64,000 nucleotides of DNA. It comes from Devosia sp. MC521 (lineage in GTDB: Bacteria; Pseudomonadota; Alphaproteobacteria; Rhizobiales; Devosiaceae). Below, in pieces: positions 54,743-62,666 of this stretch. The notes beneath the pieces are model-generated. The model searched no databases, was not told the origin of the DNA, and was given only the letters and a program-made list of their open reading frames with translations. Position 1 is the stretch's first letter. Each line of letters starts with the position of its first letter. The stretch covers positions 2,820,001-2,884,000 of the forward strand of contig NZ_CP059902.1 in assembly GCF_014127105.1 (NCBI RefSeq), given 5' to 3'. Both the position numbers and the translations under genes were made by a program.

Positions 54743-55585
54743 GTGCAATCGATAATAACGCAGACGGTAACATCTGATGGAACGCTCAGGCTTCATATCG
54801 ATCTTGGCGCTTTCGAGGTTCCGATGAAGGAAGCGCTACGCCGCGCGGCGGTTTTCCTCGGTTATGCCTTTCATTCCTCGCAGATCACCCCGCTCGAATC
54901 CGTCAGCCTCAAAGCTCCGGTCGTTCATTCTGTGGGTGTGCCCCACCCAATTCCGATCGCAGACCGAAAGAGTTATCAAATTGAATTCACGCAGTGGGCA
55001 ATCGGTCTGGCTCTGGTCGAGATCGACCAGAACTATCATCGTTATGTGGTATCGGCGCTCGACACGATCGCGGATATTGACGAGTTCCTGATCAGCGGGA
55101 ACCTGCCGGGCATACATAAGCCCAATATGAAAAACACATGGACAGTCCATGATCTATTCTACGCCACGATCGGCCAGAACTCGTCTCAAAGTACCGATGA
55201 ATCGGACTACCTGAGAAGCTTAGGCAACGCGCGAAACGCTCTCGTCCATGATAGCGGCATCGTAACCCAGCTGCGACTAGTAGGTGACAGTTCGACAATG
55301 TTCGTGCGCTGGCCGGGGCGCGATATGATCCGGATCGATCAGAACGGCAGCACTAGGGTGGTACAGCAAGATCGTGAGTATCAAGTCCAAGCGGGAGACA
55401 TAGGATCGCAGTTGAGCGTCCTGGACGTGGTCCGGGAGCATTCCTACGTGTTAGGGGACCGCATCACGCTCTCTCAGACGGATTTGTCAGAGATCATCTT
55501 CTTCTACCAAATACTGGCCATGAAAGTGGGGGGCGTAATGCACCAGATCATCGCCGAAAAGTTAGCGATCGCCAACAATCGCTAG
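54743..55585 (+). CDS. Hypothetical protein with HEPN-like RNase motif
   Basis: 280 residues from the GTG at 54743, with CGGAG about 8 bases upstream. I do not recognise the family as a whole. The segment SDYLRSLGNARNALVHDSGIV contains R-N-x-x-x-H, the R-x4-H motif of HEPN ribonucleases, in the usual context (a helix ending in 'ARNALVHD/N.G'). The N-terminal half is mixed helix/strand without clear motifs; there is no signal peptide. HEPN proteins often act in phage defence or toxin-antitoxin systems. No antitoxin candidate is visible. The gene lies beside two tRNA-Arg genes, a common site for integration. Confidence 0.6.
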   Translation: MQSIITQTVTSDGTLRLHIDLGAFEVPMKEALRRAAVFLGYAFHSSQITPLESVSLKAPVVHSVGVPHPIPIADRKSYQIEFTQWAIGLALVEIDQNYHRYVVSALDTIADIDEFLISGNLPGIHKPNMKNTWTVHDLFYATIGQNSSQSTDESDYLRSLGNARNALVHDSGIVTQLRLVGDSSTMFVRWPGRDMIRIDQNGSTRVVQQDREYQVQAGDIGSQLSVLDVVREHSYVLGDRITLSQTDLSEIIFFYQILAMKVGGVMHQIIAEKLAIANNR

Positions 55586-56066
55586 GTTTTTGAGCTTCGG
55601 CACTCTCGTTGTGGTCGACGCGACCATTGACCACAAATCGATCGCTGGTGAAGTCCGCACATGGTTGAAGCCACGCTATTCGGTTGACCGCGGCAGCTTT
55701 CGTGCAATCGTGGATCTGGCGCCCACGACTGAGTAGGAAGCGAAATCAGCCATACGCCCGACACCGGCGCACTCCCCACCTGCCGTTACCCTCGGCCGTG
55801 AGCAGGATGCTGTATCATAAGGATTGCAGATGTCGAGAAAGCCCATACCGAGGGAGCGGTGTGCCGGGAGGTATTTCAAAGCGGAACGCTTGCGGGTCCT
55901 GCCCGAGGCGCAGTGGATGCGATGGGGCGGAGACATACAGCGATCCACCTCTACGCGTGCAGAGTGCCCGGGGAGCGACTGAGGTGTCAGGGCTTAGAAA
56001 CAGCGCATATCACGCGCTAACGGCGTGATAACAAAGATCGTTTTTGCTGGGAGGTTGTCAGTGAAA
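55586..56066. other. Region with no clear gene between the HEPN-like gene and the tRNAs
   Basis: 481 bp. Frames here are short and interrupted. One plus-strand frame at 55830-55982 (50 residues, MSRKPIPRERCAGRYFKAERL...) is preceded by AAGGA at a good distance and could be a small protein, but it resembles nothing I know. The stretch looks like worn-down sequence of an old insertion next to the tRNA genes; no integrase was recognised. Confidence 0.45.
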
Positions 56067-56143
56067 TGGCGCGCCCGGAACGATTCGAACGTCCGACCCT
56101 CAGATTCGTAGTCTGATGCTCTATCCAGCTGAGCTACGGGCGC
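56067..56143 (-). tRNA. tRNA-Arg (anticodon ACG), copy 1
   Basis: 77 nt including an encoded CCA. Acceptor stem GCGCCCG/CGGGCGC, D-loop GCTCAGCTGGATAGAGC, anticodon loop CTACGAA with ACG, and T-loop GTTCGAATC. It reads CGN-type arginine codons. The downstream copy is identical over the whole gene. Confidence 0.97.
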
Positions 56144-56197
56144 GCATATATTTCAGTGATGTCTTTCAACATCGTGCATCACAGGAAGTGATGTAAA

Positions 56198-56274
56198 TGG
56201 CGCGCCCGGAACGATTCGAACGTCCGACCCTCAGATTCGTAGTCTGATGCTCTATCCAGCTGAGCTACGGGCGC
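56198..56274 (-). tRNA. tRNA-Arg (anticodon ACG), copy 2
   Basis: 77 nt including encoded CCA, identical to the copy at 56067-56143 and 54 bp upstream of it in the direction of transcription, so the two are probably cotranscribed. Confidence 0.97.
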
Positions 56275-56403
56275 GCATGCCATTTTTAGTGGCTTCATCT
56301 TCTTTAGAACCCCGCGTCTGCGGCGCCCCTCTGAAGATGCGCATTACCTACAGTGCGTTATCGGGATTGGCAAGCAGGGCAGGAAAAATTTCGCTGTGAT
56401 CGA

Positions 56404-57831
56404 TTAAACTGCCTGTGGATGAATGGGGATAGCAATATCGAAACGCGTGCCAACCGGGGCGTTGGAGAGGGTGAGCCGCCCTCCATGCGCCTCGGTGATT
56501 TCTCTGGCGATGGCGAGACCCAGCCCCGTGCCCCCTGCCCGCGCAGAACCTTTGAAGGCAACAAAGAGATTATTCTTGGCGCGCTCTGGCAGGCCCGGAC
56601 CATTGTCACTGACGGAGACAATTATATGAGAGCCCACCACGCGGGCATCCACTTGCACCTGATTGTCCGGCGCATCGGCAGCTTGGGTTTCAAGCGCCTC
56701 GCGGGCATTCTTTAGGAGATTGACGAGGACGCGTGAGAACTGTCCCCGATCGACAGTCATAGTGAGCTGGTCCGGCACGGCATTGATAAAGCTGATACCC
56801 GGATGATTGATGAGGCGCGCCTCAAATGCTGCGTCTTCCGCCAAGGGTCGCAGCTTGGCCGCTTCAAAATTGGGAATAGACTCCGCCTGACGGCCATAAT
56901 CCAAAACGGACTGGGCAAAGCCGATGGCCTTATCCAGCGTTGTCACAAGGCGCGGCGCAAGACGCTGCACTTTTGGATCGTCGAGCGTCGCCACTTGATC
57001 GGAGAGCATTTGGGCGGAGGCCAATGTGTTGCGCAGATCATGATTGATCTTGGCAACAGCCAAACCAAGGTCGGCCAAATGGCGTCGCTGACGCAGCATG
57101 GTGAAGAGTTCGCTTTCCATCGCAGAAAGCTCACGCGCCAAAATCCCAATCTCATCCTTGCGCTTGGTTGGCTTTAAGATGAGCGCAGCATTCTCGGGCG
57201 CCTGCCGGAAGCGCAGGATATTATTGGTGAGGCGATAGACCGGGGCGAGGAAGAGCCGACTGACCAAAAGATAGAGAACAAAGGCGGTGACGGCGGCAAT
57301 GCCGGCCGAGACCAGTGCGATAGAGCGAGAGAAGTCGACGAGATCACGCTGCAGCGGACGCTCGGGCATCAGCAGTTCGACAAGCGTATCGCCCTCATCA
57401 GCCGCGCCAATCACGCGCAAGGTTCGGTTTTCAGTCGAGAACAAGATGTCGAGCGCGCCAACAATGGACTGGATCAGGCCGTTATCGCGCAGATCGGCCA
57501 CCACCACGCTGCGCACCTGAGTAGGCTCGGCGTGCTCTATCAGCTGGGAATGCCCTTCGCGGCGGTAAACAATCGCCAAGGCATCCGCCGAATCCAAAAG
57601 GCGGTCGGTCAACTCTCGCGGCAAAGCCAGCACGTCGGGGACGGCATCGAGAACACGTGTGGCGGTGACGCCGATACGAACGCGATCCTCAAGCCACGTT
57701 GTGCGATAGCTGGCGACAGCGGGCAGATAGATCACGACCGCGACGAGCAGAATCACGCAGGTGATCGTCGTGATCAACTGGTAGGACAGTCCTGAAAAGC
57801 GTCGCTTGAGCGCGGTTACCAAGTTTTCCAT
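56404..57831 (-). CDS. Sensor histidine kinase
   Basis: 475 residues. There are two transmembrane segments (about 20-43 and 175-195) around a periplasmic sensor region, a HAMP-like segment (RLFLAPVYRLTNNILRF), and a histidine phosphorylation region with the motif AVAKINHDLRNTLASAQML. The ATPase domain has N-box LVNLLKNAREAL, G1 SVSDNGPGLPE and G2 GTGLGLAIAREITEAHGG. No response regulator gene is adjacent, so it is an orphan kinase in this window. Confidence 0.92.
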   Translation of the reverse strand: MENLVTALKRRFSGLSYQLITTITCVILLVAVVIYLPAVASYRTTWLEDRVRIGVTATRVLDAVPDVLALPRELTDRLLDSADALAIVYRREGHSQLIEHAEPTQVRSVVVADLRDNGLIQSIVGALDILFSTENRTLRVIGAADEGDTLVELLMPERPLQRDLVDFSRSIALVSAGIAAVTAFVLYLLVSRLFLAPVYRLTNNILRFRQAPENAALILKPTKRKDEIGILARELSAMESELFTMLRQRRHLADLGLAVAKINHDLRNTLASAQMLSDQVATLDDPKVQRLAPRLVTTLDKAIGFAQSVLDYGRQAESIPNFEAAKLRPLAEDAAFEARLINHPGISFINAVPDQLTMTVDRGQFSRVLVNLLKNAREALETQAADAPDNQVQVDARVVGSHIIVSVSDNGPGLPERAKNNLFVAFKGSARAGGTGLGLAIAREITEAHGGRLTLSNAPVGTRFDIAIPIHPQAV

Positions 57832-57867
57832 TCTGACCTAGATATCCCGCGACTGCGCGTTTTCAGC

Positions 57868-59301
57868 TTACCAAGGCAGGTGCTTTCGTAAGGTGCGCAA
57901 TTGGACATCTACCCAAGATACGGTTTTGGGCGTGGTTTGGTTCGCCACCAGCCGAATTATGTTTGATAAATAACTTAACTGAGGGCTCGGGAGCTCTCCG
58001 AGACGTTGGATTGGCATGCCCGCAGCCATTGCCAATGACAGGACACTGCAGATTTCACTCGCCCCTGGGCCAACAGCGCTAACGCCCACAATGGAGCCAT
58101 TGGCGCGCGTAATGATTTTGACGAGCCCACGCGCCTTATCGGCGGCTTGAGCCAGTTCATTCTCGGCCAGATTGGACCGGTAAATTTTGTAACCAGCTTT
58201 GGCGATGCTCGCTGCATCAGGGACGGTACCGATCTCGATGATGACGGGGTCGGTTGCCACCATGCGGGCCGAACCTTGCCAGCGCCTTGTGGTTTGCCCC
58301 TGTATAAGAGAGTCCACAACTGCGCGGCCATGATCGAGTGCCATCTGCCAATGGGGCATGCCAGCCGCATAGCCGACAACCCGCACACGCGGATTGGTGG
58401 TTTCGCCCAATGCGGCAGAAGCGAAAAGCGCTTCAAGCCCCGGCAGCGAGCGAACCCGAGCCTTATCGAGGTCGAGACCATCGCTCATTGTGTGTCGCGT
58501 ACCGGCAATTGCGACATGCGAGAGATCAAGAGATTCGATGTCGCCATTGGGATGGGCGACCGTCGCCCCCGTGCCTTGGGTACGAGGATGAATGGACTGC
58601 ACATAAGCGCCTTCAAAAACACGGACGCCTTCGCGCCGCAAATCGGCGAGGAGAAGATTGACCGTTTCCCGATCAAATCCGGGAAGGGCATCGCCTTGCG
58701 GAACCAGGGTGACCATTGAGCCTAGGCGGGCATAAATCTGGGCAATGGTGAACGCCTCACCGGACCCGCCGATAACCAGAAGATGCGAAAGCTTTCGCGT
58801 GTTTTCCAGCAAGGCCTCAGGCGTGAGGTAGTCAATTTCGGACAGGCCTGGAATCGGTGGCACCGTCCATTGCGCGCCCAGAGCCAGAATCGTGTTGCGA
58901 GGACGAATCTGCTTTTCGCCGACAACAATGGTGCGCTGATCCAAGAACTGTACCGGACCTGCGACAAATTCGATGTCGCTGGCCGCAAGGGTATAGGGCG
59001 CAACCTGCGCCTTCGCCGCCTCGACAATGCGCGCGGCGCGCTCTTGAACCGCTTTGACACTCACCTTTGCGTCAACGGAGGTGAGTCCCATAGACTGGCC
59101 ATTGCGCAAGGCGGAAACCAAGCCTGCACTGGCGCCTAAAGCTGCCAAATGCAGGTTTAAGTGAGGATTATCGCCCGATTCTGCAGCCTCTCGACTGGCC
59201 AGAACGACGTTGGCACCCAAGCTCTGGGTATATTTGGCTAACGCAATCCCCAGCGCACCAGCGCCAATAATGCACAGCTCAGGTCGAAGAGGTTCAGCCA
59301 T
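57868..59301 (-). CDS. FAD-dependent pyridine nucleotide oxidoreductase lacking the redox disulfide
   Basis: 477 residues with the fold of mercuric reductase/lipoamide dehydrogenase: N-terminal FAD site IIGAGALGIALA, second dinucleotide site VIGGSGEAFTIAQIYARLG, GYAAG, and a C-terminal dimerisation domain (KIYRSNLAENELAQAADKARGLVKIITRANGSIVGVSAVG). The active-site C-x4-C of the family, expected at about residues 40-55, is missing (the region reads SGDNPHLNLHLAALGASAG), and the C-terminal His-x4-Glu pair is also not seen. It may therefore use another electron acceptor or be only an FAD-binding scaffold. It is 36 bp upstream of the histidine kinase. Confidence 0.85.
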   Translation of the reverse strand: MAEPLRPELCIIGAGALGIALAKYTQSLGANVVLASREAAESGDNPHLNLHLAALGASAGLVSALRNGQSMGLTSVDAKVSVKAVQERAARIVEAAKAQVAPYTLAASDIEFVAGPVQFLDQRTIVVGEKQIRPRNTILALGAQWTVPPIPGLSEIDYLTPEALLENTRKLSHLLVIGGSGEAFTIAQIYARLGSMVTLVPQGDALPGFDRETVNLLLADLRREGVRVFEGAYVQSIHPRTQGTGATVAHPNGDIESLDLSHVAIAGTRHTMSDGLDLDKARVRSLPGLEALFASAALGETTNPRVRVVGYAAGMPHWQMALDHGRAVVDSLIQGQTTRRWQGSARMVATDPVIIEIGTVPDAASIAKAGYKIYRSNLAENELAQAADKARGLVKIITRANGSIVGVSAVGPGASEICSVLSLAMAAGMPIQRLGELPSPQLSYLSNIIRLVANQTTPKTVSWVDVQLRTLRKHLPW

Positions 59302-59394
59302 ATCTTCCTAGGCGTATAAGGTTTCTTCACTTATGAGGGTGATTGGTTCGGTTTACAACTGTTGCTGAATTCGCGGCTTTAGGCATGAGGCGCG

Positions 59395-59423
59395 TTGACT
59401 TGATGTCAGCTTTTCCCTATAGA
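59395..59423 (+). promoter_or_regulatory. Sigma-70-like promoter of the rpmH operon
   Basis: TTGACT at 59395-59400, 17-base spacer, TATAGA at 59418-59423. It lies about 100 bp before the rpmH start. Confidence 0.7.
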
Positions 59424-59526
59424 CCGCACCAGCCTGTAGGTGGGTCTCGTGGGCCTGCCCCAAAGACAATTCCTGCGTTTAGCAGCTAGAATTTAGAGGA
59501 ACCGTGCGCGAGCGCGGTCTGATGTT

Positions 59527-59661
59527 ATGAAGCGTACATACCAGCCCAGCAAGCTCGTGCGTGCCCGTCGTCACGGTTTCCGTGCACGTATGGCAACCAA
59601 GGACGGCCGTGCGATTATCAATCGCCGCCGTGCAGACGGCCGCAAGAAGCTGACCGCCTAA
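59527..59661 (+). CDS. rpmH: Ribosomal protein L34
   Basis: 44 residues: [20 protein letters not shown] and so on, ending [11 protein letters not shown], the invariant length and sequence pattern of L34. It is the first gene of the rpmH-rnpA-yidC-engB order, 14 bp before rnpA. Confidence 0.98.
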   Translation: MKRTYQPSKLVRARRHGFRARMATKDGRAIINRRRADGRKKLTA

Positions 59662-59675
59662 GGATTGGTGGCCGG

Positions 59676-60077
59676 ATGACGGCCGACGATTCTCAGTCGA
59701 AAGCTAAATTGCGCCGCCTCAAGCGGCGCACGCAATTTCAAAGAGCTGCCCGGGGCAATCGCGCCGGGCGCTCTGCGTTTGGGATGCAAGTGGTTACCGC
59801 CCCGCAGGAGGATGCTGGGGTTGGCTTCACTGTCACCAAAAAAATCGGCAATTCGCCCGAGCGCAACCGCATAAAGCGCCGCTTACGCGCCGCCGCGGAT
59901 GCTTGCGCGCGTGACTTTCATCCCGGACATGACTATGTGCTTCTGGCGCGACGAGAGGCTATAAGCCTGCCGTTCGCCAAATTGGTTGCCGATCTCGGCT
60001 CCCTCATTACCCGCGTGCACGATCCTGAAGCTGAAAAGCGTAAAGGACAGAGCCGCGGCCAACGGAACGCCAGATGA
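59676..60077 (+). CDS. rnpA: Ribonuclease P protein component
   Basis: 133 residues with the signature KKIGNSPERNRIKRRLRAAA. The protein binds RNase P RNA and helps in tRNA 5' maturation. The stop codon overlaps the yidC start (ATGATGA), showing translational coupling. The C-terminal 15 residues form a basic extension. Confidence 0.95.
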   Translation: MTADDSQSKAKLRRLKRRTQFQRAARGNRAGRSAFGMQVVTAPQEDAGVGFTVTKKIGNSPERNRIKRRLRAAADACARDFHPGHDYVLLARREAISLPFAKLVADLGSLITRVHDPEAEKRKGQSRGQRNAR

Positions 60078-61906
60078 TGAATTCTGACAATCGTAATGTG
60101 ATACTAGCCGTAGTGCTCAGCATGATGGTGCTGCTCGGCTGGCAGATCTTTGTAAACGGGCCCCAGCTCGAGCAGGCACAGCGTCAGGCTGAGATTCGCG
60201 CTGCCCAACAGGCGGAAGCGGAAAATCTCGCTATGCCGACCGTGGCTGCCGATGGCACCACACCAGTGGCTGATCCGAACACGCTCGTTTATGCGGACCG
60301 CGACACCGCTCTTGCGGCCACTGAGCGCGTCTCGATCGACACGCTCGACCTTGCAGGCTCGATCAACCTGACCGGCGCACGCATCGACGACCTGTCGCTC
60401 AAGCAGTATCGCGAAACGGTTGAACCAGATTCTCCTATCATTGCGCTTCTCAAGCCAGCCGGTCTTGAGGACGCCTATTTCATCGAGCAGGGATTTGTTC
60501 CGGCCAGCGGTTCGACTGTCGTCGTGCCTGATGGCCAGACCCAGTGGAGTGTAGAAGGCGATGCGGCAACGCTGACCGCCACCACCCCAGTGACCCTTCG
60601 TTGGGACAATGGTCAGGGCCTCGTCTTCCGTCGCACCATCGCGCTGGACGACTATTACCTCTTCACCATCACCCAGTCGGTTGAAAACAACGGCGCGGGC
60701 GACATCACCCTGTTCCCCTATTCGCGCGTTATCCGTCACGGTAACCCGAAGGTCGCCAACTTCTTCATCCAGCATGAAGGTCCGATCGGCGTTCTGGGCT
60801 CGAACAACTATGTTGCGCGCAAGTACCAGGATCTGCATGGCGAGCCACAGGTCGACTTCTCCTCGACCACTGGCTGGCTCGGTATTGCTGACAAGTATTG
60901 GGCAACCGCTGTCCTGCCAAAGGCTGGCACCAGCATCAATGCGCGTTTTGCTTACAACCAGCAGAACGGCAAGAACGTCTATCAGTCCAACTATGTTGAG
61001 ACCCAGCCTGTTGTTATCCCAGCTGGCGCAACCATCAGCCACGAAGCCTATGTCTTCGCTGGCGCCAAGGAAGACCGCGTCATCAGCGCCTATCAGGAAC
61101 AGTACGGCTTTGACCGTATCGAACTCCTGATCGACTGGGGCTGGTTCCACTTCCTGACCAAGCCAATGCATTGGCTGCTGGTTACCCTCTATGGCGTTCT
61201 CGGCAACTTCGGTCTCGCCGTTCTCGCTGTGACCGTTATCGTCAAGGCCCTGTTCTTCCCGCTGGCAAGCCGTTCGTACGCCTCCATGGCTGCAATGCGC
61301 CGCGTTCAGCCAGAAATGAAGGCCATCCAGGAACGTCTCAAGGACGACCGTGCTGCCCAGCAGCAGGCGATGATGGAGCTGTACAAGAAGGAAAAGATCA
61401 ACCCGCTATCTGGTTGCTGGCCTGTGCTGCTGCAGATTCCGGTGTTCTTCGCCCTCTACACCGTTATCTTTATCTCGCTTGAGATGCGCCACGCGCCATT
61501 CTTTGGCTGGATTCAGGATTTGGCGGCGCCAGATCCGACCAACATCTTCACCCTGTTTGGTCTCATTCCTTGGGATCCGACTGCGGCTCCACTCATCGGT
61601 GGCTTCCTGCACCTTGGCATTTGGCCGGTTATCATGGGCATCACCATGTGGGTCCAGATGAAGCTGAACCCGCCGCCACCAGATCCAACCCAGGCAGCCA
61701 TCTTCAACTGGATGCCAGTGATCTTCACCTTCATGCTCGGGACCTTCCCAGCTGGTCTGGTGATCTACTGGGCTTGGAACAACACCCTCTCGGTGGCGCA
61801 GCAGTGGTTCATCATGAAGCGCCACGGCGTTGAAGTGAACCTGTTCGGCAACATCATCGATAGCTTCAAGCGCAAGCCAAAACCGGCCGCTGAAGTTAAG
61901 AAATAA
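60074..61906 (+). CDS. yidC: YidC membrane protein insertase
   Basis: 610 residues, the full length of Gram-negative YidC. N-terminal helix (NVILAVVLSMMVLLGWQIF), a large periplasmic beta-supersandwich domain (about 40-350), then five membrane segments with the conserved SYASMAAMRRVQPEMKAIQERLKDD cytoplasmic region and the NPLSGCWPVLLQIPVFFALY segment. It inserts proteins into the inner membrane, alone or with SecYEG. Confidence 0.97.
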   Translation: MMNSDNRNVILAVVLSMMVLLGWQIFVNGPQLEQAQRQAEIRAAQQAEAENLAMPTVAADGTTPVADPNTLVYADRDTALAATERVSIDTLDLAGSINLTGARIDDLSLKQYRETVEPDSPIIALLKPAGLEDAYFIEQGFVPASGSTVVVPDGQTQWSVEGDAATLTATTPVTLRWDNGQGLVFRRTIALDDYYLFTITQSVENNGAGDITLFPYSRVIRHGNPKVANFFIQHEGPIGVLGSNNYVARKYQDLHGEPQVDFSSTTGWLGIADKYWATAVLPKAGTSINARFAYNQQNGKNVYQSNYVETQPVVIPAGATISHEAYVFAGAKEDRVISAYQEQYGFDRIELLIDWGWFHFLTKPMHWLLVTLYGVLGNFGLAVLAVTVIVKALFFPLASRSYASMAAMRRVQPEMKAIQERLKDDRAAQQQAMMELYKKEKINPLSGCWPVLLQIPVFFALYTVIFISLEMRHAPFFGWIQDLAAPDPTNIFTLFGLIPWDPTAAPLIGGFLHLGIWPVIMGITMWVQMKLNPPPPDPTQAAIFNWMPVIFTFMLGTFPAGLVIYWAWNNTLSVAQQWFIMKRHGVEVNLFGNIIDSFKRKPKPAAEVKK

Positions 61907-61927
61907 GCCCACGCAACGAAACAATGG

Positions 61928-61950
61928 GCCCGCCGGTAAACCCGGCGGGC
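61928..61950 (+). terminator. Hairpin between yidC and engB
   Basis: GCCCGCCGG, five-base loop, CCGGCGGGC: perfect 9-bp arms followed by TCTGATATTT. The T-run is weak, so it may only partly stop transcription before engB, which starts 22 bp later. Confidence 0.5.
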
Positions 61951-61972
61951 TCTGATATTTAAGGGGATCGAC

Positions 61973-62617
61973 ATGACCCAACCAGACTTTTCGCCCCATA
62001 TCATCGAGCGTGGCCGCCTGATGTTTGCGCGCCCGATTATCTTCACCAAGGGCTGCGTCAGCCTCAATGACCTGCCCGACATGGACCGTGTTGAGATCGC
62101 CTTCGCGGGCCGCTCCAACGTCGGCAAGTCGAGCTTGATCAACGCGCTGTGCGGCACCTCGGGCCTGGCACGCACGTCCAATACGCCAGGGCGCACGCAG
62201 GAGCTCAATATCTTTGAGAGCCAGAGCGAACCCCTGCGCATCGTCGATATGCCCGGCTATGGCTACGCTAAGGCGCCTGAGCCTAAGGTGAAGGCATGGA
62301 CCAAGCTGGTTCACCAGTATCTCGTTGGCCGCGCCACCCTGCGCCGTGTTTATGTTCTGGTGGACAGCCGCCACGGTCCCAAGGACAACGACATCTCGGT
62401 GATGAACGAACTTGACCGCGCCGCTGTGAGCTATCAGGTCGTACTGACCAAGATCGACAAGCCTTTGGCCAAGGATCTGGACGCTGTGATTGCTATGACC
62501 AAGGCAGCCATCGCCAAGCGTCCTGCGGCCCACCCAGACGTCATTCTCACCTCGAGTGAGAAGGGTGACGGCATGGAGCACCTGCGCAGCGAAATCGCGC
62601 TGCTGCTGGAAAGCTAA
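61973..62617 (+). CDS. engB: EngB (YihA/YsxC), ribosome biogenesis GTPase
   Basis: 214 residues. G1 [10 protein letters not shown]2 region [15 protein letters not shown]3 [11 protein letters not shown] and G4 TKIDKP are visible. It is an essential GTPase needed for the large ribosomal subunit. It follows yidC as in most alphaproteobacteria, and a strong terminator follows. Confidence 0.96.
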   Translation: MTQPDFSPHIIERGRLMFARPIIFTKGCVSLNDLPDMDRVEIAFAGRSNVGKSSLINALCGTSGLARTSNTPGRTQELNIFESQSEPLRIVDMPGYGYAKAPEPKVKAWTKLVHQYLVGRATLRRVYVLVDSRHGPKDNDISVMNELDRAAVSYQVVLTKIDKPLAKDLDAVIAMTKAAIAKRPAAHPDVILTSSEKGDGMEHLRSEIALLLES

Positions 62618-62638
62618 AAGCTCTCCCAATAGAAAAGC

Positions 62639-62666
62639 AAAAGGGGCGCCGAAGCGCCCCTTTTTT
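62639..62666. terminator. Bidirectional terminator between engB and the chemoreceptor gene
   Basis: AAAAGGGGCGC, CGAA, GCGCCCCTTTTTT: a symmetric stem with A-run and T-run, so it can serve engB and the convergent chemoreceptor gene, whose stop codon lies at its edge. Confidence 0.9.

Noticed and set aside
56067-56274. Repeated 77-bp sequence with a spacer, considered as a CRISPR-like or other repeat
   Set aside because: Both copies fold as complete tRNA-Arg genes; there are only two.
61406-62629. Long minus-strand frame (407 residues) opposite yidC and engB
   Set aside because: Antisense to two well-supported genes and without motifs.
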